Of a stretch of DNA of 57,601 bases, positions 16,324 to 24,928 are shown one piece after another (position 1 is the first letter of the stretch; the number at the start of each line of letters is the position of its first letter). Both the position numbers and the translations under genes were made by a program. Origin of the DNA: an uncultured Candidatus Saccharibacteria bacterium (GTDB lineage: Bacteria > Patescibacteriota > Saccharimonadia > Saccharimonadales > Saccharimonadaceae); the NCBI GenBank assembly GCA_947306745.1, contig CAMZHH010000002.1, positions 1-57,601 of the forward strand, written 5' to 3'. The notes under the pieces were generated by a model. That model saw only the letters and a program-made list of their open reading frames with translations. It ran no database searches and had not been told where the DNA came from.

Positions 16324-17548
16324 GCCGCCGAACGATACAATTTTTATCGATCTCAATTCCTGTTTCGCCACTATCGAGCAGCAAGCACGCCCCATGCTAC
16401 GCGGTCGCCCCGTTGCTATCACAAACCGTATTACGCCAAACGCTTGCATTATTGCCGCCAGCTATGAGGCAAAGGCGCGCGGTATTAAAGTTGGTATGCG
16501 CCGCATGGAGGCCGAAGCGCTTTGTCCAGATTTAATCTTCGCCGAGACCGAGCCGAGCAAATACATCTACGTCCACCAGAAGCTTCGCAGTATTATGGAA
16601 GATTATTCCGCCGACGTTGTCATGAAGTCTATCGACGAGGGCGTAATTAATCTTGCCGCCGCGCCACCACACATTCGCACGCGCAGTCGTCACGAAATTG
16701 GCTACGAAATCAAACATCGTCTCCTGACTGAAGTTGGCGATTGGATGCGTTGCAATGTCGGTATTGCTAGCAACCGTTTCTTGGCTAAACTTGCTGGCGA
16801 ATTACATAAACCAGACGGACTCGACGAAATTACTGCCGAAAATCAGCGTGCCATTTTTGCCACACTCAAACTCACCGATCTACCTGGAATTAACGTTCGC
16901 ATGGAACGCCGTCTTAATGCCGTCAATATTTTCACGCCACTTCAACTTCTGGACACGGACGAGGAGACGCTCATTAAAATGGTTTGTCATTCTATCGACG
17001 GTAGTAAATGGTACAAACGTCTGCGCGGTATCGAAGTTGATGATTGGCAGAGCGACATTAAGTCTGTAGGTCGTCAATATGTACTCGAAAGTAAAACCCT
17101 CACCCGGCGTGAGACCGAAGCGCGCATTTTACACCTCGCCGAGGATGTTGGCTACCGCCTGCGTAGCAAAGATCTCTACGCCCGCGGCGTTTACGTCTGG
17201 ACCTACGGCTACGATGATATCTATTCACACCGCGCCAAACTCACGCCGGCTGTCTTTAATAGCGATGCAGACATTTGCCGAATTGCGCGCCAATTATTCG
17301 CCGAATTACCAAGCCCAGTGCGCATCATCGGCATCACCTTATATAAATTGCAAAATCACCCTGAAACGCAACAGACTTTTTGGCAACCTGAGCTCGACCG
17401 TCGCGATCGCCTTTGTCGCGCCAGCGATGCGATTAATCTGCGTTTCGGCAGTCGCACGATTCATTCTGCCGATTCCGCCGGCACGGATCATGTTAAGACC
17501 AAAATTCCGTTCGGCTCCGTACGTTATTTAGATCATTCGATTACATGA
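16316..17548 (+). CDS. Y-family translesion DNA polymerase (UmuC/DinB type)
   Basis: This 410-residue polymerase should copy past damaged bases. Catalytic carboxylates are D12 in FIDLNSCFA and D107/E108 in SIDEG. The palm-finger segment (ITPNACIIAASYEAKARG), the thumb helix-hairpin-helix (LTDLPGINVRMERRL) and a C-terminal little-finger domain are present. The SCF rather than AFF after the first Asp is nearer UmuC/PolV-like proteins than DinB. Translation is coupled to the small orphan gene upstream. The protein runs on some 40 residues past the little finger, which could carry a clamp-binding motif, though I see no clear QxxLF. Confidence 0.88.
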   Translation: MYRPPNDTIFIDLNSCFATIEQQARPMLRGRPVAITNRITPNACIIAASYEAKARGIKVGMRRMEAEALCPDLIFAETEPSKYIYVHQKLRSIMEDYSADVVMKSIDEGVINLAAAPPHIRTRSRHEIGYEIKHRLLTEVGDWMRCNVGIASNRFLAKLAGELHKPDGLDEITAENQRAIFATLKLTDLPGINVRMERRLNAVNIFTPLQLLDTDEETLIKMVCHSIDGSKWYKRLRGIEVDDWQSDIKSVGRQYVLESKTLTRRETEARILHLAEDVGYRLRSKDLYARGVYVWTYGYDDIYSHRAKLTPAVFNSDADICRIARQLFAELPSPVRIIGITLYKLQNHPETQQTFWQPELDRRDRLCRASDAINLRFGSRTIHSADSAGTDHVKTKIPFGSVRYLDHSIT

Positions 17549-17575
17549 ACCCTTGCTAAATATAGAAAATTCTGT

Positions 17576-17674
17576 TAGAATAGAAAAACCCTTATCCGAC
17601 GGTGGAAGGGGAGTACATTCAGGTCATTGTTTTGATGATGAATCTGAACACACTAGCGTTAAAGGAGGCATTTT
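17576..17674 (+). promoter_or_regulatory. Promoter and hairpin leader of the 113-aa gene
   Basis: TGTTAGAAT (-10 TAGAAT at 17576-17581) begins a leader of about 90 nt. It contains an imperfect hairpin (TTCAGGTCAT with ATGAATCTGAA, 17619-17648) and ends with AAAGGAGG 7 nt before the ATG. Confidence 0.55.
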
Positions 17675-18016
17675 ATGCTAGAAATCAGATCTATCCTTGA
17701 GGGCGACAAGGGTTTTAATTCGCCGGCAATGCAGGACTTTGCGCATTACGTCGCGCAGAAGCTTCCCGATGAGTTCGAGAGCGCCGATCCTCTGGCGCAG
17801 GCTACGGAGATTGCGAACGATATCATGTTCGCTTCGCTGGACGCCAAGTCGAGCAGGGAGCTGAGCAAGACTCATCCGTATTTGCGTGATTTCATCCTCA
17901 ATGGTGGAGACATGGGGATGCTCTGCAGAGAAATCGCCGAGGTTATCCTTGCCGAATCCGCAAATCACAATTTTACTTCTGCCTTTGAGGCGACTAAGGT
18001 TACCTACTTCGGCTGA
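17675..18016 (+). CDS. Orphan soluble protein
   Basis: The family of this 113-residue, mostly helical cytoplasmic protein is not recognised. The ATG is fixed by AAAGGAGG. No signal peptide or membrane helix. Its codon use (prolines CCG, CCC, CCT and no CCA; many GAG, CAG and CTG) differs from the polymerase gene before it and resembles dCTP deaminase and the pyrophosphatase. It is a single-gene transcript ending in a terminator shared with the convergent dCTP deaminase gene. Confidence 0.6.
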   Translation: MLEIRSILEGDKGFNSPAMQDFAHYVAQKLPDEFESADPLAQATEIANDIMFASLDAKSSRELSKTHPYLRDFILNGGDMGMLCREIAEVILAESANHNFTSAFEATKVTYFG

Positions 18017-18040
18017 TAATACTTTAACCCATCAAAGCAA

Positions 18041-18082
18041 AAAATTCGGGCCGCCACCTACGGGTGACGGCCCATTTCTTTT
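18041..18082. terminator. Bidirectional intrinsic terminator
   Basis: GGGCCG and CGGCCC form the base of a stem that continues with CAC/GTG after a bulge. A run of A and T on one side and ATTTCTTTT on the other allow use from both strands, between two convergent genes. Confidence 0.8.
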
Positions 18083-18092
18083 GCTCCGAAAA

Positions 18093-18635
18093 TCAGAAAT
18101 CCATACGCGGCAAGCGCGAACCGGTTGTACCTTCCTGGCCCTGATAGGCGCCCTCGTACGGCTTGCTAGCCGGCTTGTCCAGATATTCGAACTCAATCTG
18201 CGCCACGGAATCGCCCGGACGCAATCGAATCGGATAATCGCAGAGATTCGTCAACTCCAGAGTAATATTGCCTTGCATGCCAGCATTAATTGTACCGGCA
18301 GTCTGCACAACCAGACCAAGACGCGCACGCGAGCTACGCCCGTCAATACGCGCACAAATGTCCGCAGGCAAATCAATATACTCCGCCGTCGTCCCCAGCG
18401 CGAAGCTATGAGACGGCAACACGATAGAGCCATCGTCATTCTCCGGAATATCCTCATACTCCTGCTGTTGCGAGAAATCAATCACGCCACTCCTAGGCGG
18501 ACGCAAACGCTTAAAACCTCGCCCCAGCTTCACATCGATACTGTTCGGCCCAACCTGATCCAGCAAATCCGCCCCGCCACGAATCAACTGACCTTCGGAA
18601 AGCAATTTCTTAATAGTATCTCCAGAAATCTTCAT
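18093..18635 (-). CDS. dcd: dCTP deaminase (possibly bifunctional deaminase/dUTPase)
   Basis: The 180-residue trimeric enzyme makes dUTP (or dUMP in bifunctional forms) from dCTP for thymidylate synthesis. The signature GRSSRARLGL, the beta-strand loop TAGTINAGMQGNITLEL with the catalytic glutamate, and the C-terminal YQGQEGTTGSR lid are present. The residue pattern around TAGTINAGMQG differs from E. coli Dcd (usually PGW), which is common in bifunctional and CPR types, so the product cannot be decided here. The ribosome site is AAGGGGGTGCTAAT. The leader has a possible hairpin (GTTACC with GGTAAC). Arg AGG and Pro CCG/CCT appear, unlike most neighbours. Confidence 0.9.
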   Translation of the reverse strand: MKISGDTIKKLLSEGQLIRGGADLLDQVGPNSIDVKLGRGFKRLRPPRSGVIDFSQQQEYEDIPENDDGSIVLPSHSFALGTTAEYIDLPADICARIDGRSSRARLGLVVQTAGTINAGMQGNITLELTNLCDYPIRLRPGDSVAQIEFEYLDKPASKPYEGAYQGQEGTTGSRLPRMDF

Positions 18636-18770
18636 ATTAGCACCCCCTTAATAAAAGAAGAGACACAACAAAACGAACGTTACCTCCACTTTTTTGGTAA
18701 CTAGATTTATTTAAGCACAAAATTATCGCCCAACAAAACATAAGCATTTTACAGATGTTATACTAAATAC

Positions 18771-21209
18771 ATGGATGATCGCGAAAATCTCACAATCATA
18801 GACGGTAAAAGTGTTTTCTATCGTGGCTACTACGCCATGGGACATCTTTCGCTCCCGGACGGCACGCCAACTGGCGGCGTCTACGGTTTCGCGACCATGT
18901 TAATCGAAATTATTGAAAAACTCCAGCCAGAATATATCGCAGTAGCTTGGGATAAATCCAAGACCAATATTCGCCGTCGTCGCGCCATTTACGCCGATTA
19001 CAAGGCCAATCGCAAGCCAGCTCCGGCCGATTTCTACGCCCAAATTCCATATTTAATGGAACTTCTCGAGGCCTTTCATATTCCACTTTACGAATTCGAC
19101 GATTACGAAGCTGACGATATTATTGGCACCCTCGCGCGCAAGGCACAAGCTGCCGACAAACGCGTAGAAATTATCTCTGGCGATCTCGATATGCTACAGA
19201 TCGTCGACGAGCACATCAAGATGTATCAGCTCAAGCGCGGCTTTTCCGATGTCACCGCTTTTGATATTGCCGCCATAGAAGAGAAGTATGGTCTGCGCAA
19301 GGATCAATTCCTCGATTTGAAGGCACTCAAGGGCGATAGTTCGGATAATATTCCCGGCGTGCCAGGCGTCGGAGAGAAAACGGCCGTTAAACTACTACAA
19401 GAATATGACACTCTCGAGAATCTCTACGATCACGTCGACGAGATTACAGGCGCCACCGGCAATAAGCTCGTATCCGGTCGCGAATTAGCCTTTATTAGTA
19501 AGCAATTAGCTACCATTCAATTCGATGCACCAGTCGAATTCGACCCCGCAGCCACGAAGTTAGCCGATTTCAACCCAGCCAAAGTCTTAGAAACGCTCAA
19601 AAAGTACCAATTTAATTCTTTGGTGCGCAAATTCGCAAAATTATTCCCAGACGCCACTACTGTTGTAAAATCTGCAACACCAAAACCGAATGTTGTAAAA
19701 ACCACAACGCCAGCTCAACCTGTTGTAGAAAATACAACACTTCCGCAACCGGCCGATATTGAAGTGCAAATTCCGGATAACCTCTATCTCAGTCGCAACG
19801 TAAAGGCTGACATGCACGACGACGACAAACTTGCACAAGAGATCCTCGACGGCCGCCCATTCTGGGATCTCGGTCAGGTCGAATTCTTGCTCGATCCGCT
19901 CGCGCGTAAAACCGCTCAGCTTAGTCTAGTCGATCTCAATGACCCAAAAGAAGATTATGTTGCCCAAAAGCGCCAACTCGCCGTCCTGCCAGAACTTAAC
20001 AATATCGCCGAAAGCTTCGACCTACCGCTAATTCCAGTCCTATACAAGATGGAGCGTGCCGGCGTCAAAATCGACCCAGAGCGCTTTGAGGTTTTACATG
20101 AAGAATTTACCGCCGAGACAGCCGCGCTCGAACAAGATATTTATCAGCTCGCCGGACAAAGCTTCAATATTAATTCTCCAATTCAGCTATCCGACATCTT
20201 ATTTAATGTACTCGAATTACCAACCAAAGGTATCAAGAAGACTCAGCGTGCTTATTCGACTGGAGCCAAAGAGCTCGATAAGCTCCGCGATCTACATCCA
20301 ATCATTTCCAAAATTGAGCGCTATCGCGAAGTTAACAAACTCCTAACTACTTACGTCACGCCATTCCCAAATCTCGCCGACCGCGATTTGCGCATTCATA
20401 CCACTTATACGCAAGATGTCACCGCCACTGGCCGTCTCTCGTCCATAAATCCGAATCTTCAGAATATTCCGGTTCGTAGCGATGACGGTAAACGCATCCG
20501 TAACTGCTTCGTGGCAGAGAAGGGCAAGATCTTCGTTTCGGCCGATTACGCACAGTTCGAGCTTCGCCTCGCTGCCGCCCTCGCCGGCGACCAAGCCTTG
20601 ATTGACGATTTTAATGCCGGCCTCGATATTCATACCAAGACCGCCGCCGACGCCTTCCATATTCCGATGGAGCAGGTCACTAAAAACCAACGCCGCGCTG
20701 CTAAGGTTATTAACTTCGGCGTCCTCTATGGTATGAGTCCGAAAGGTCTAGCCGATGCTGCTGACATGAGCTTTTATGAAGCTAAAAAATTCATCGAAAA
20801 CTATTTCGACCTACGCGCGCCAATTCGCAAATATCTCGACAAAACTCTCGAAGATGGTCGTACTAAGGGCTACGTCCAAACACTCTTTGGCCGCCGCCGT
20901 CCGACACCAGATTTGCATGCACCAAACTACGTCGTCCGCACCGCCGCCGAGCGCGCCGCCGGCAATATGCCAATTCAGGGTACCGAAGCTGACCTGATGA
21001 AAAAGGCCATGCTCGCCGTCGACAAAGCGTTGCCAGACGGCGCCCAAATCATCCTACAAATTCACGATTCGCTCATTGTCGAATGCGACGAAGCGCTTAA
21101 GGATCAAGTCGCCGAAATTTTGAAGACGCAGATGGAAAGTGTCGCCCCCGAATTACCAGTTAAGCTTGCGGTCGACGCCACTACTGGCCACGATTGGGGA
21201 GAGCTATAG
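18771..21209 (+). CDS. polA: DNA polymerase I, 3'-5' exonuclease domain lost or degenerate
   Basis: Residues 1-290 are the 5' nuclease: SGDLDMLQIV, KALKGDSSDNIPGVPGVGEKTA with the helix-3-turn-helix. Residues 297-326 form a linker of three 10-residue repeats (VVKSATPKPN-like). The polymerase half has motif A DYAQFELRLAA, motif B RRAAKVINFGVLYG and motif C QIHDSLIVE. The region between lacks the DxE and YxxxD motifs of a proofreading exonuclease, leaving only about 80 residues. At 812 residues it is somewhat short. It should fill gaps after excision repair and remove primers. TATACT with a TG extension lies 6 nt before the ATG; no ribosome site. Confidence 0.95.
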   Translation: MDDRENLTIIDGKSVFYRGYYAMGHLSLPDGTPTGGVYGFATMLIEIIEKLQPEYIAVAWDKSKTNIRRRRAIYADYKANRKPAPADFYAQIPYLMELLEAFHIPLYEFDDYEADDIIGTLARKAQAADKRVEIISGDLDMLQIVDEHIKMYQLKRGFSDVTAFDIAAIEEKYGLRKDQFLDLKALKGDSSDNIPGVPGVGEKTAVKLLQEYDTLENLYDHVDEITGATGNKLVSGRELAFISKQLATIQFDAPVEFDPAATKLADFNPAKVLETLKKYQFNSLVRKFAKLFPDATTVVKSATPKPNVVKTTTPAQPVVENTTLPQPADIEVQIPDNLYLSRNVKADMHDDDKLAQEILDGRPFWDLGQVEFLLDPLARKTAQLSLVDLNDPKEDYVAQKRQLAVLPELNNIAESFDLPLIPVLYKMERAGVKIDPERFEVLHEEFTAETAALEQDIYQLAGQSFNINSPIQLSDILFNVLELPTKGIKKTQRAYSTGAKELDKLRDLHPIISKIERYREVNKLLTTYVTPFPNLADRDLRIHTTYTQDVTATGRLSSINPNLQNIPVRSDDGKRIRNCFVAEKGKIFVSADYAQFELRLAAALAGDQALIDDFNAGLDIHTKTAADAFHIPMEQVTKNQRRAAKVINFGVLYGMSPKGLADAADMSFYEAKKFIENYFDLRAPIRKYLDKTLEDGRTKGYVQTLFGRRRPTPDLHAPNYVVRTAAERAAGNMPIQGTEADLMKKAMLAVDKALPDGAQIILQIHDSLIVECDEALKDQVAEILKTQMESVAPELPVKLAVDATTGHDWGEL

Positions 21210-21213
21210 CTAC

Positions 21214-21242
21214 TTGACAAAAATAAAAATCTATGATACAAT
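21214..21242 (+). promoter_or_regulatory. Sigma-70 type promoter of the phosphoesterase gene
   Basis: TTGACA (21214-21219), a 17-bp spacer and TACAAT (21237-21242) make a near-consensus housekeeping promoter, just after the polA stop. It is one of only two clear -35/-10 pairs I noticed in the window. Confidence 0.85.
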
Positions 21243-21270
21243 AGTAAAATAGTTTAAAGAGAGGAGAGAT

Positions 21271-22032
21271 TTGCAAAATAAACCGGTAAAGATTGGCATT
21301 TTAACCGACATTCATAGCAATATCGCGGCGCTTAAAAGCATATGGAAAGAATTTGAACGACGCGATGTCGATTATGTAATCTGTCTTGGCGACACTGTCG
21401 GCCTAGGCGCTCGACCAGAAGAGTGCATTCAATTTTTGCGCGCCCACGAAAATCAACTCCTCGCTTGCGTACGCGGCAATCACGAAAACTACCTACTCGA
21501 AGCTTTGCCGGTACACGATCACGGCGACGCCACTAAATCCATCTTGCCGAAGGAAATTCTCGATCTCTTCCGCTGGAACCATAATCAAATCAGTACCGAA
21601 TCGACCGAGTTTTTGCGCCAGTTCCGCAAAGAGACCGTCGTCAAAATCGCCGGGCATACGATTTTTGTCAGCCACTATCCAGTCGACACGAACGGGCAGT
21701 ACAAAACCTTCTATTTCACACCAACCATCGATGAATGTCGTGAGATTTTCGCCGATAAGCCGGGCGATATTTTCCTCTTTGGTCATACGCATTTGCGCGA
21801 TTATCATCGTGGGCGCGATGGTAAAATCTTTATTAATCCTGGCTCGGCCGGTTGCCCGATCGGTACCGATTCGGCCAGCGCCGGCATTTTGAGTCTTAGC
21901 CGCACACAGGTTGACTACGAACAGCTCGACGTCAGCTACGATATCGACACTACAATCGAAGACATGCTCAGCCATATCGAAACCGTGCCAGCAATCGATT
22001 ACACCGTGGACCAGTTCTACCGTAAGCACTAG
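21271..22032 (+). CDS. Calcineurin-like metallophosphoesterase (YfcE type)
   Basis: This 253-residue phosphodiesterase carries the two-metal motifs: TDIHSN, CLGDTVGLG, GNHE, SHYP and GHTHLRD, followed by INPGSAGCPIG. Substrates of this group range from cyclic nucleotides to unknown phosphodiesters. The start is a TTG, chosen because GAGGAGAGA precedes it by 3-5 nt and no ATG follows soon; it is the only TTG start I favour in the window. It has its own strong promoter. The stop is followed 10 bp later by the promoter of the aldolase fusion. Confidence 0.85.
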   Translation: MQNKPVKIGILTDIHSNIAALKSIWKEFERRDVDYVICLGDTVGLGARPEECIQFLRAHENQLLACVRGNHENYLLEALPVHDHGDATKSILPKEILDLFRWNHNQISTESTEFLRQFRKETVVKIAGHTIFVSHYPVDTNGQYKTFYFTPTIDECREIFADKPGDIFLFGHTHLRDYHRGRDGKIFINPGSAGCPIGTDSASAGILSLSRTQVDYEQLDVSYDIDTTIEDMLSHIETVPAIDYTVDQFYRKH

Positions 22033-22053
22033 CATTTATGCTAAAATAAGCTT

Positions 22054-23898
22054 ATGCAGAACGTATTGATTATTGGCAACGTCACCAAAGACGTGTATTT
22101 GCGCATGGATAATCGCAAAAACCACTTTGAGACTGACCAAAACGAAGTAAAATGGCTCGACCTCGCTTTCGACGGCTCGGCCTATAAGTTTTATTCCCGC
22201 GTTTCCATCTTTGGCGGCGTGAGCGTAAGTCTCGAAGTCTTAAGTCGCTTCGGGCACAAGGCAAACATTTCCGGCACACCAGCCACCTTCCTAGAAGGGC
22301 AATTCATCGCAAAGGATACCGATGTTAGCTATCGTTATATCCTCTGTCAAGATGAGACCGTCGCCTACTTGAGCCCAAGCGAGATTAGCCATACGCATTT
22401 CCGCGTCCCAGATGCCAATCCAGATTGGATTTACATCGACCGTTCTGCAAATATCGGTGCGCGCACTGCAGGCGAAATCCTCAGCTATCTCAATCTTAGC
22501 CAAAACACCAAACTCGCCGTCTTTATCGGGGAGCATAGCAATCAATACGCCGGACACATGCGCGACCTTATTAAGCGCGCCGACCTAGTCTTTACCGATG
22601 TTGATTTTGACCAAAAAGACGAACGTCAAGTCTGCCGTATCGGCGAAGATACTATTCGTTATCACGACAAAGTCGTAAACTGGAGCATGCAAACCAAGCA
22701 AGATATCATGACGCGCCTAACGTCGCATCTTGTCATCGCCGCCAGTATGCTCGGCTCTATCATGCATAAGAAGAACAGTACCGAAGCACTCTTGCTCGCA
22801 CGCGCCAACGTAGAAGGTTCCAACCTTAGCAATAGTCTCAACCTCGACAAGCTCGAAGCCAGTATTGCCGATGATTACTATTTAGTCCAACGCCATAATC
22901 CAAAAGGAGAGAGAATGCACGAAGTAGAAGAAAATGCTAAAAAACTTGTCGCTACTGGCAAGGGTATCCTGGCTGCTGATGAATCTGGCGGTTCGATTCA
23001 TAAAAAATTCGAAGGTATGGGTATTCCAGACGACGAACAACACCGTCGTGATTACCGCAACATCTTCTTTACGACACCAGATCTCGAAAAGTACGTCAAC
23101 GGCGTCATCCTTTTTGACGAGACTGCTCGCCAAAAAGCCGACGATGGTCGCGATTTCGTTACTTTCCTCCGCGATCGCGGCGTAATGGCTGGCATCAAGG
23201 TCGACCAAGGCCTCGTTAACTTCGAAAACTCTGACGAGAAATACACCAAAGGCCTCGAAGGCTTGCCAGAAAGATTACACGAATACTACGAGATGGGCGC
23301 ACGTTTTGCTAAGTGGCGCGCCGCTTTTGAATTGACCGACCACAGCCCAAGCCAAATGGCTATCGATAAAAACGCCGAAATCCTTGCACAGTATGCTCTT
23401 GATTGTCAAAATGCCGGCATCGTACCAATCGTCGAGCCAGAACTCGTTTATGATGGCGACTATACAATTGAGCAAAATATTGAATTTACTGGTCGTATCC
23501 TCGATGCTTTGTTTGCCGCAATGAAGGCAAAGAACGTTAGCCTCCCAGGCAGTGTCCTGAAAGTAAACATGGTCCTCGCTGGCAAACGCCAAGAGAAACA
23601 ATCCACCCCAGAGGAAGTTGGTCAAGCTACCGCCCAAGTTTTGCGTCAACACGTCCCAAGCGAACTCGCCGGCGTCGTATTCTTGTCTGGCGGCCAAAGC
23701 GTTACTCAGGCCACCGAAAACCTTCAAGCCGTCACAAATGAAGGCCCATTCCCATGGCCAGTCACCTTTAGCTATGCTCGCGCTTTGCAAGATCCAGCCC
23801 TTCAGGCCTGGCAGGGCAATAATGACAATGCCGATGCTGCTCGCGAAGCATTCCGCTTGCGCCTCGTCGCCAACGCCGACGCTTTAATTAAGAAATAG
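22054..23898 (+). CDS. PfkB-like domain fused to class I fructose-bisphosphate aldolase
   Basis: Residues 1-285 resemble a PfkB/ribokinase fold: VLIIGNVTKDVY opens it, IFGGVSVSLEVLSRFG follows, and QTKQD stands where GAGD is expected. The glycine-rich anion hole is therefore missing though an Asp is kept, so kinase activity is doubtful. Residues 288-614 are a complete class I aldolase: GILAADESGGSIHKKF, WRAAFEL, VEPELVYDGDY, the Schiff-base lysine in SVLKVNMVLAGK, and LSGGQS. It would split fructose 1,6-bisphosphate into two triose phosphates. Inside the gene, AAAAGGAGA (22902-22910) sits 4 nt before an in-frame ATG at 22915, so the aldolase may also be made alone. TAAAAT lies 6 nt before the first ATG. 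Confidence 0.88.
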   Translation: MQNVLIIGNVTKDVYLRMDNRKNHFETDQNEVKWLDLAFDGSAYKFYSRVSIFGGVSVSLEVLSRFGHKANISGTPATFLEGQFIAKDTDVSYRYILCQDETVAYLSPSEISHTHFRVPDANPDWIYIDRSANIGARTAGEILSYLNLSQNTKLAVFIGEHSNQYAGHMRDLIKRADLVFTDVDFDQKDERQVCRIGEDTIRYHDKVVNWSMQTKQDIMTRLTSHLVIAASMLGSIMHKKNSTEALLLARANVEGSNLSNSLNLDKLEASIADDYYLVQRHNPKGERMHEVEENAKKLVATGKGILAADESGGSIHKKFEGMGIPDDEQHRRDYRNIFFTTPDLEKYVNGVILFDETARQKADDGRDFVTFLRDRGVMAGIKVDQGLVNFENSDEKYTKGLEGLPERLHEYYEMGARFAKWRAAFELTDHSPSQMAIDKNAEILAQYALDCQNAGIVPIVEPELVYDGDYTIEQNIEFTGRILDALFAAMKAKNVSLPGSVLKVNMVLAGKRQEKQSTPEEVGQATAQVLRQHVPSELAGVVFLSGGQSVTQATENLQAVTNEGPFPWPVTFSYARALQDPALQAWQGNNDNADAAREAFRLRLVANADALIKK

Positions 23899-23899
23899 C

Positions 23900-24271
23900 A
23901 TGCAACATACCATCCAGAGCAATAATCAATACCTCACCAACGACCAAATTGTCGTGGCTGGGGTATTGGCACTGAGCCCACTCGGAATTATCGGGATACC
24001 AGACCTTCTCGTGCATCGCAAAAAGCAAGCCCTCTGGCATTTAATCTTATTCCTCAGCGCAATTGTTTTGTGCGCACTAGTTTCTATGTCGGCATTATTC
24101 TTCGTGACGAGTAACTCGGATATGGCGGAAACGATGCCGATAATCGGCGGTTATCTAGCCGGTGCCATCATTATACCGTCTTATATTTGGAGCGTCTGGG
24201 AAGGCGCCTGGATTTTAGGTCACATCGAAACCGTGCGCGCTCAAGCAAATAATCGCTATCCAAGTAATTGA
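23900..24271 (+). CDS. Small membrane protein downstream of the aldolase fusion
   Basis: This 123-residue protein has a polar N-terminus, a short hydrophobic segment (about 18-34), a basic turn (HRKKQ), and two clear helices (about 44-70 and 82-104). The pattern (helix, DLL, basic loop, helix) is reminiscent of TM2-type proteins but I cannot assign it. Its ATG is 1 nt past the previous stop, so it is coupled. Its last 16 bp overlap the 3' end of the convergent tetR gene. Confidence 0.55.
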   Translation: MQHTIQSNNQYLTNDQIVVAGVLALSPLGIIGIPDLLVHRKKQALWHLILFLSAIVLCALVSMSALFFVTSNSDMAETMPIIGGYLAGAIIIPSYIWSVWEGAWILGHIETVRAQANNRYPSN

Positions 24272-24816
24272 CGAATCGTTTCGCCCATAATTGTTTCTAG
24301 ATAAGTCGTCATTTTTTGACGGTCACGAATTTTTGGATCTATTGCCCAGTGCATTAACGCGCCAGCGATAGCTTCGGTGTAAAACTCCGAAATAAAGTGA
24401 ATGAAGTCATCTTCGAATGGCTCTTTGCGCATTGAATTAATATTCTTCGCGACAATTAATACCGTCTCATAGAGATCTTTATACAAGAACGTACGCAATT
24501 CACCCACAGCTACACCACGCGCAATCTTGGAAACGAAGACCTCGTTTTTTTCTAGGTAATCCATAATAAATTCAATCGCCGCCTTATAGTCTGAAACCAT
24601 ATTAAACTTACGCATATGTTCAACGGCTTCATTGTCAAAAGCCCAAACCACTAGATCATGAATATCTGTAAAGTGATAATAAAAGGTCTTGCGATTAATT
24701 TCGGCTCTACGAGTAATATCTGAAATAGAAATCTTTTCGTAATCTTTTTCTTCGAGTAATTCCTTAAAGGCTTTTACAATTGCCTTACAAGTACGGCTAT
24801 TTCGTGGGTCTTTCAT
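24256..24816 (-). CDS. TetR/AcrR family transcriptional regulator
   Basis: The N-terminal helix-turn-helix (IVKAFKELLEEKDYEKISI, then DITRRAEINRKTFYYHF) is a classic TetR DNA-binding domain; the C-terminal ligand domain resembles the group near DhaS/YbiH-like regulators. It is divergent from the MMPL transporter operon and is the likely repressor of it. The ATG at 24816 is chosen because TATATA lies 7 nt upstream as in other leaderless genes; a GTG two codons earlier would also work. The ligand is unknown, perhaps a toxic lipid or drug exported by the transporter. Confidence 0.85.
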   Translation of the reverse strand: MKDPRNSRTCKAIVKAFKELLEEKDYEKISISDITRRAEINRKTFYYHFTDIHDLVVWAFDNEAVEHMRKFNMVSDYKAAIEFIMDYLEKNEVFVSKIARGVAVGELRTFLYKDLYETVLIVAKNINSMRKEPFEDDFIHFISEFYTEAIAGALMHWAIDPKIRDRQKMTTYLETIMGETIRQLLG

Positions 24817-24829
24817 ATTCACTTATATA

Positions 24830-24928
24830 CCACAGCTAACCAACATTTGTCCAATTTTTCCCACTCGTCCAAAATTTGACCATGTATTTTTTTATGCCAA
24901 TGCATAAAATAATATACAAAAGGAGTTT
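24830..24928. promoter_or_regulatory. Divergent tetR/MMPL control region with candidate operator
   Basis: The 106-bp gap holds GTCCAATTTTT (from 24849) and GTCCAAAATTT (from 24867), 18 bp apart. The second continues as an imperfect palindrome (GTCCAAAATTTGAC, 24867-24880). These could be TetR sites. TAAAAT-like sequence and AAAGGAG lie just before the MMPL ATG. Confidence 0.45.

Noticed and set aside
17886-18704. 272-codon plus-strand frame opposite dcd
   Set aside because: It covers the dCTP deaminase gene and a bidirectional terminator, and its product is basic and low in known motifs.
21493-22035. 180-codon minus-strand frame opposite the phosphoesterase
   Set aside because: It mirrors a gene with full metallophosphoesterase motifs and lacks start signals.
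23275-23790. 171-codon minus-strand frame opposite the aldolase domain
   Set aside because: Shadow of a highly conserved enzyme; no promoter or ribosome site.
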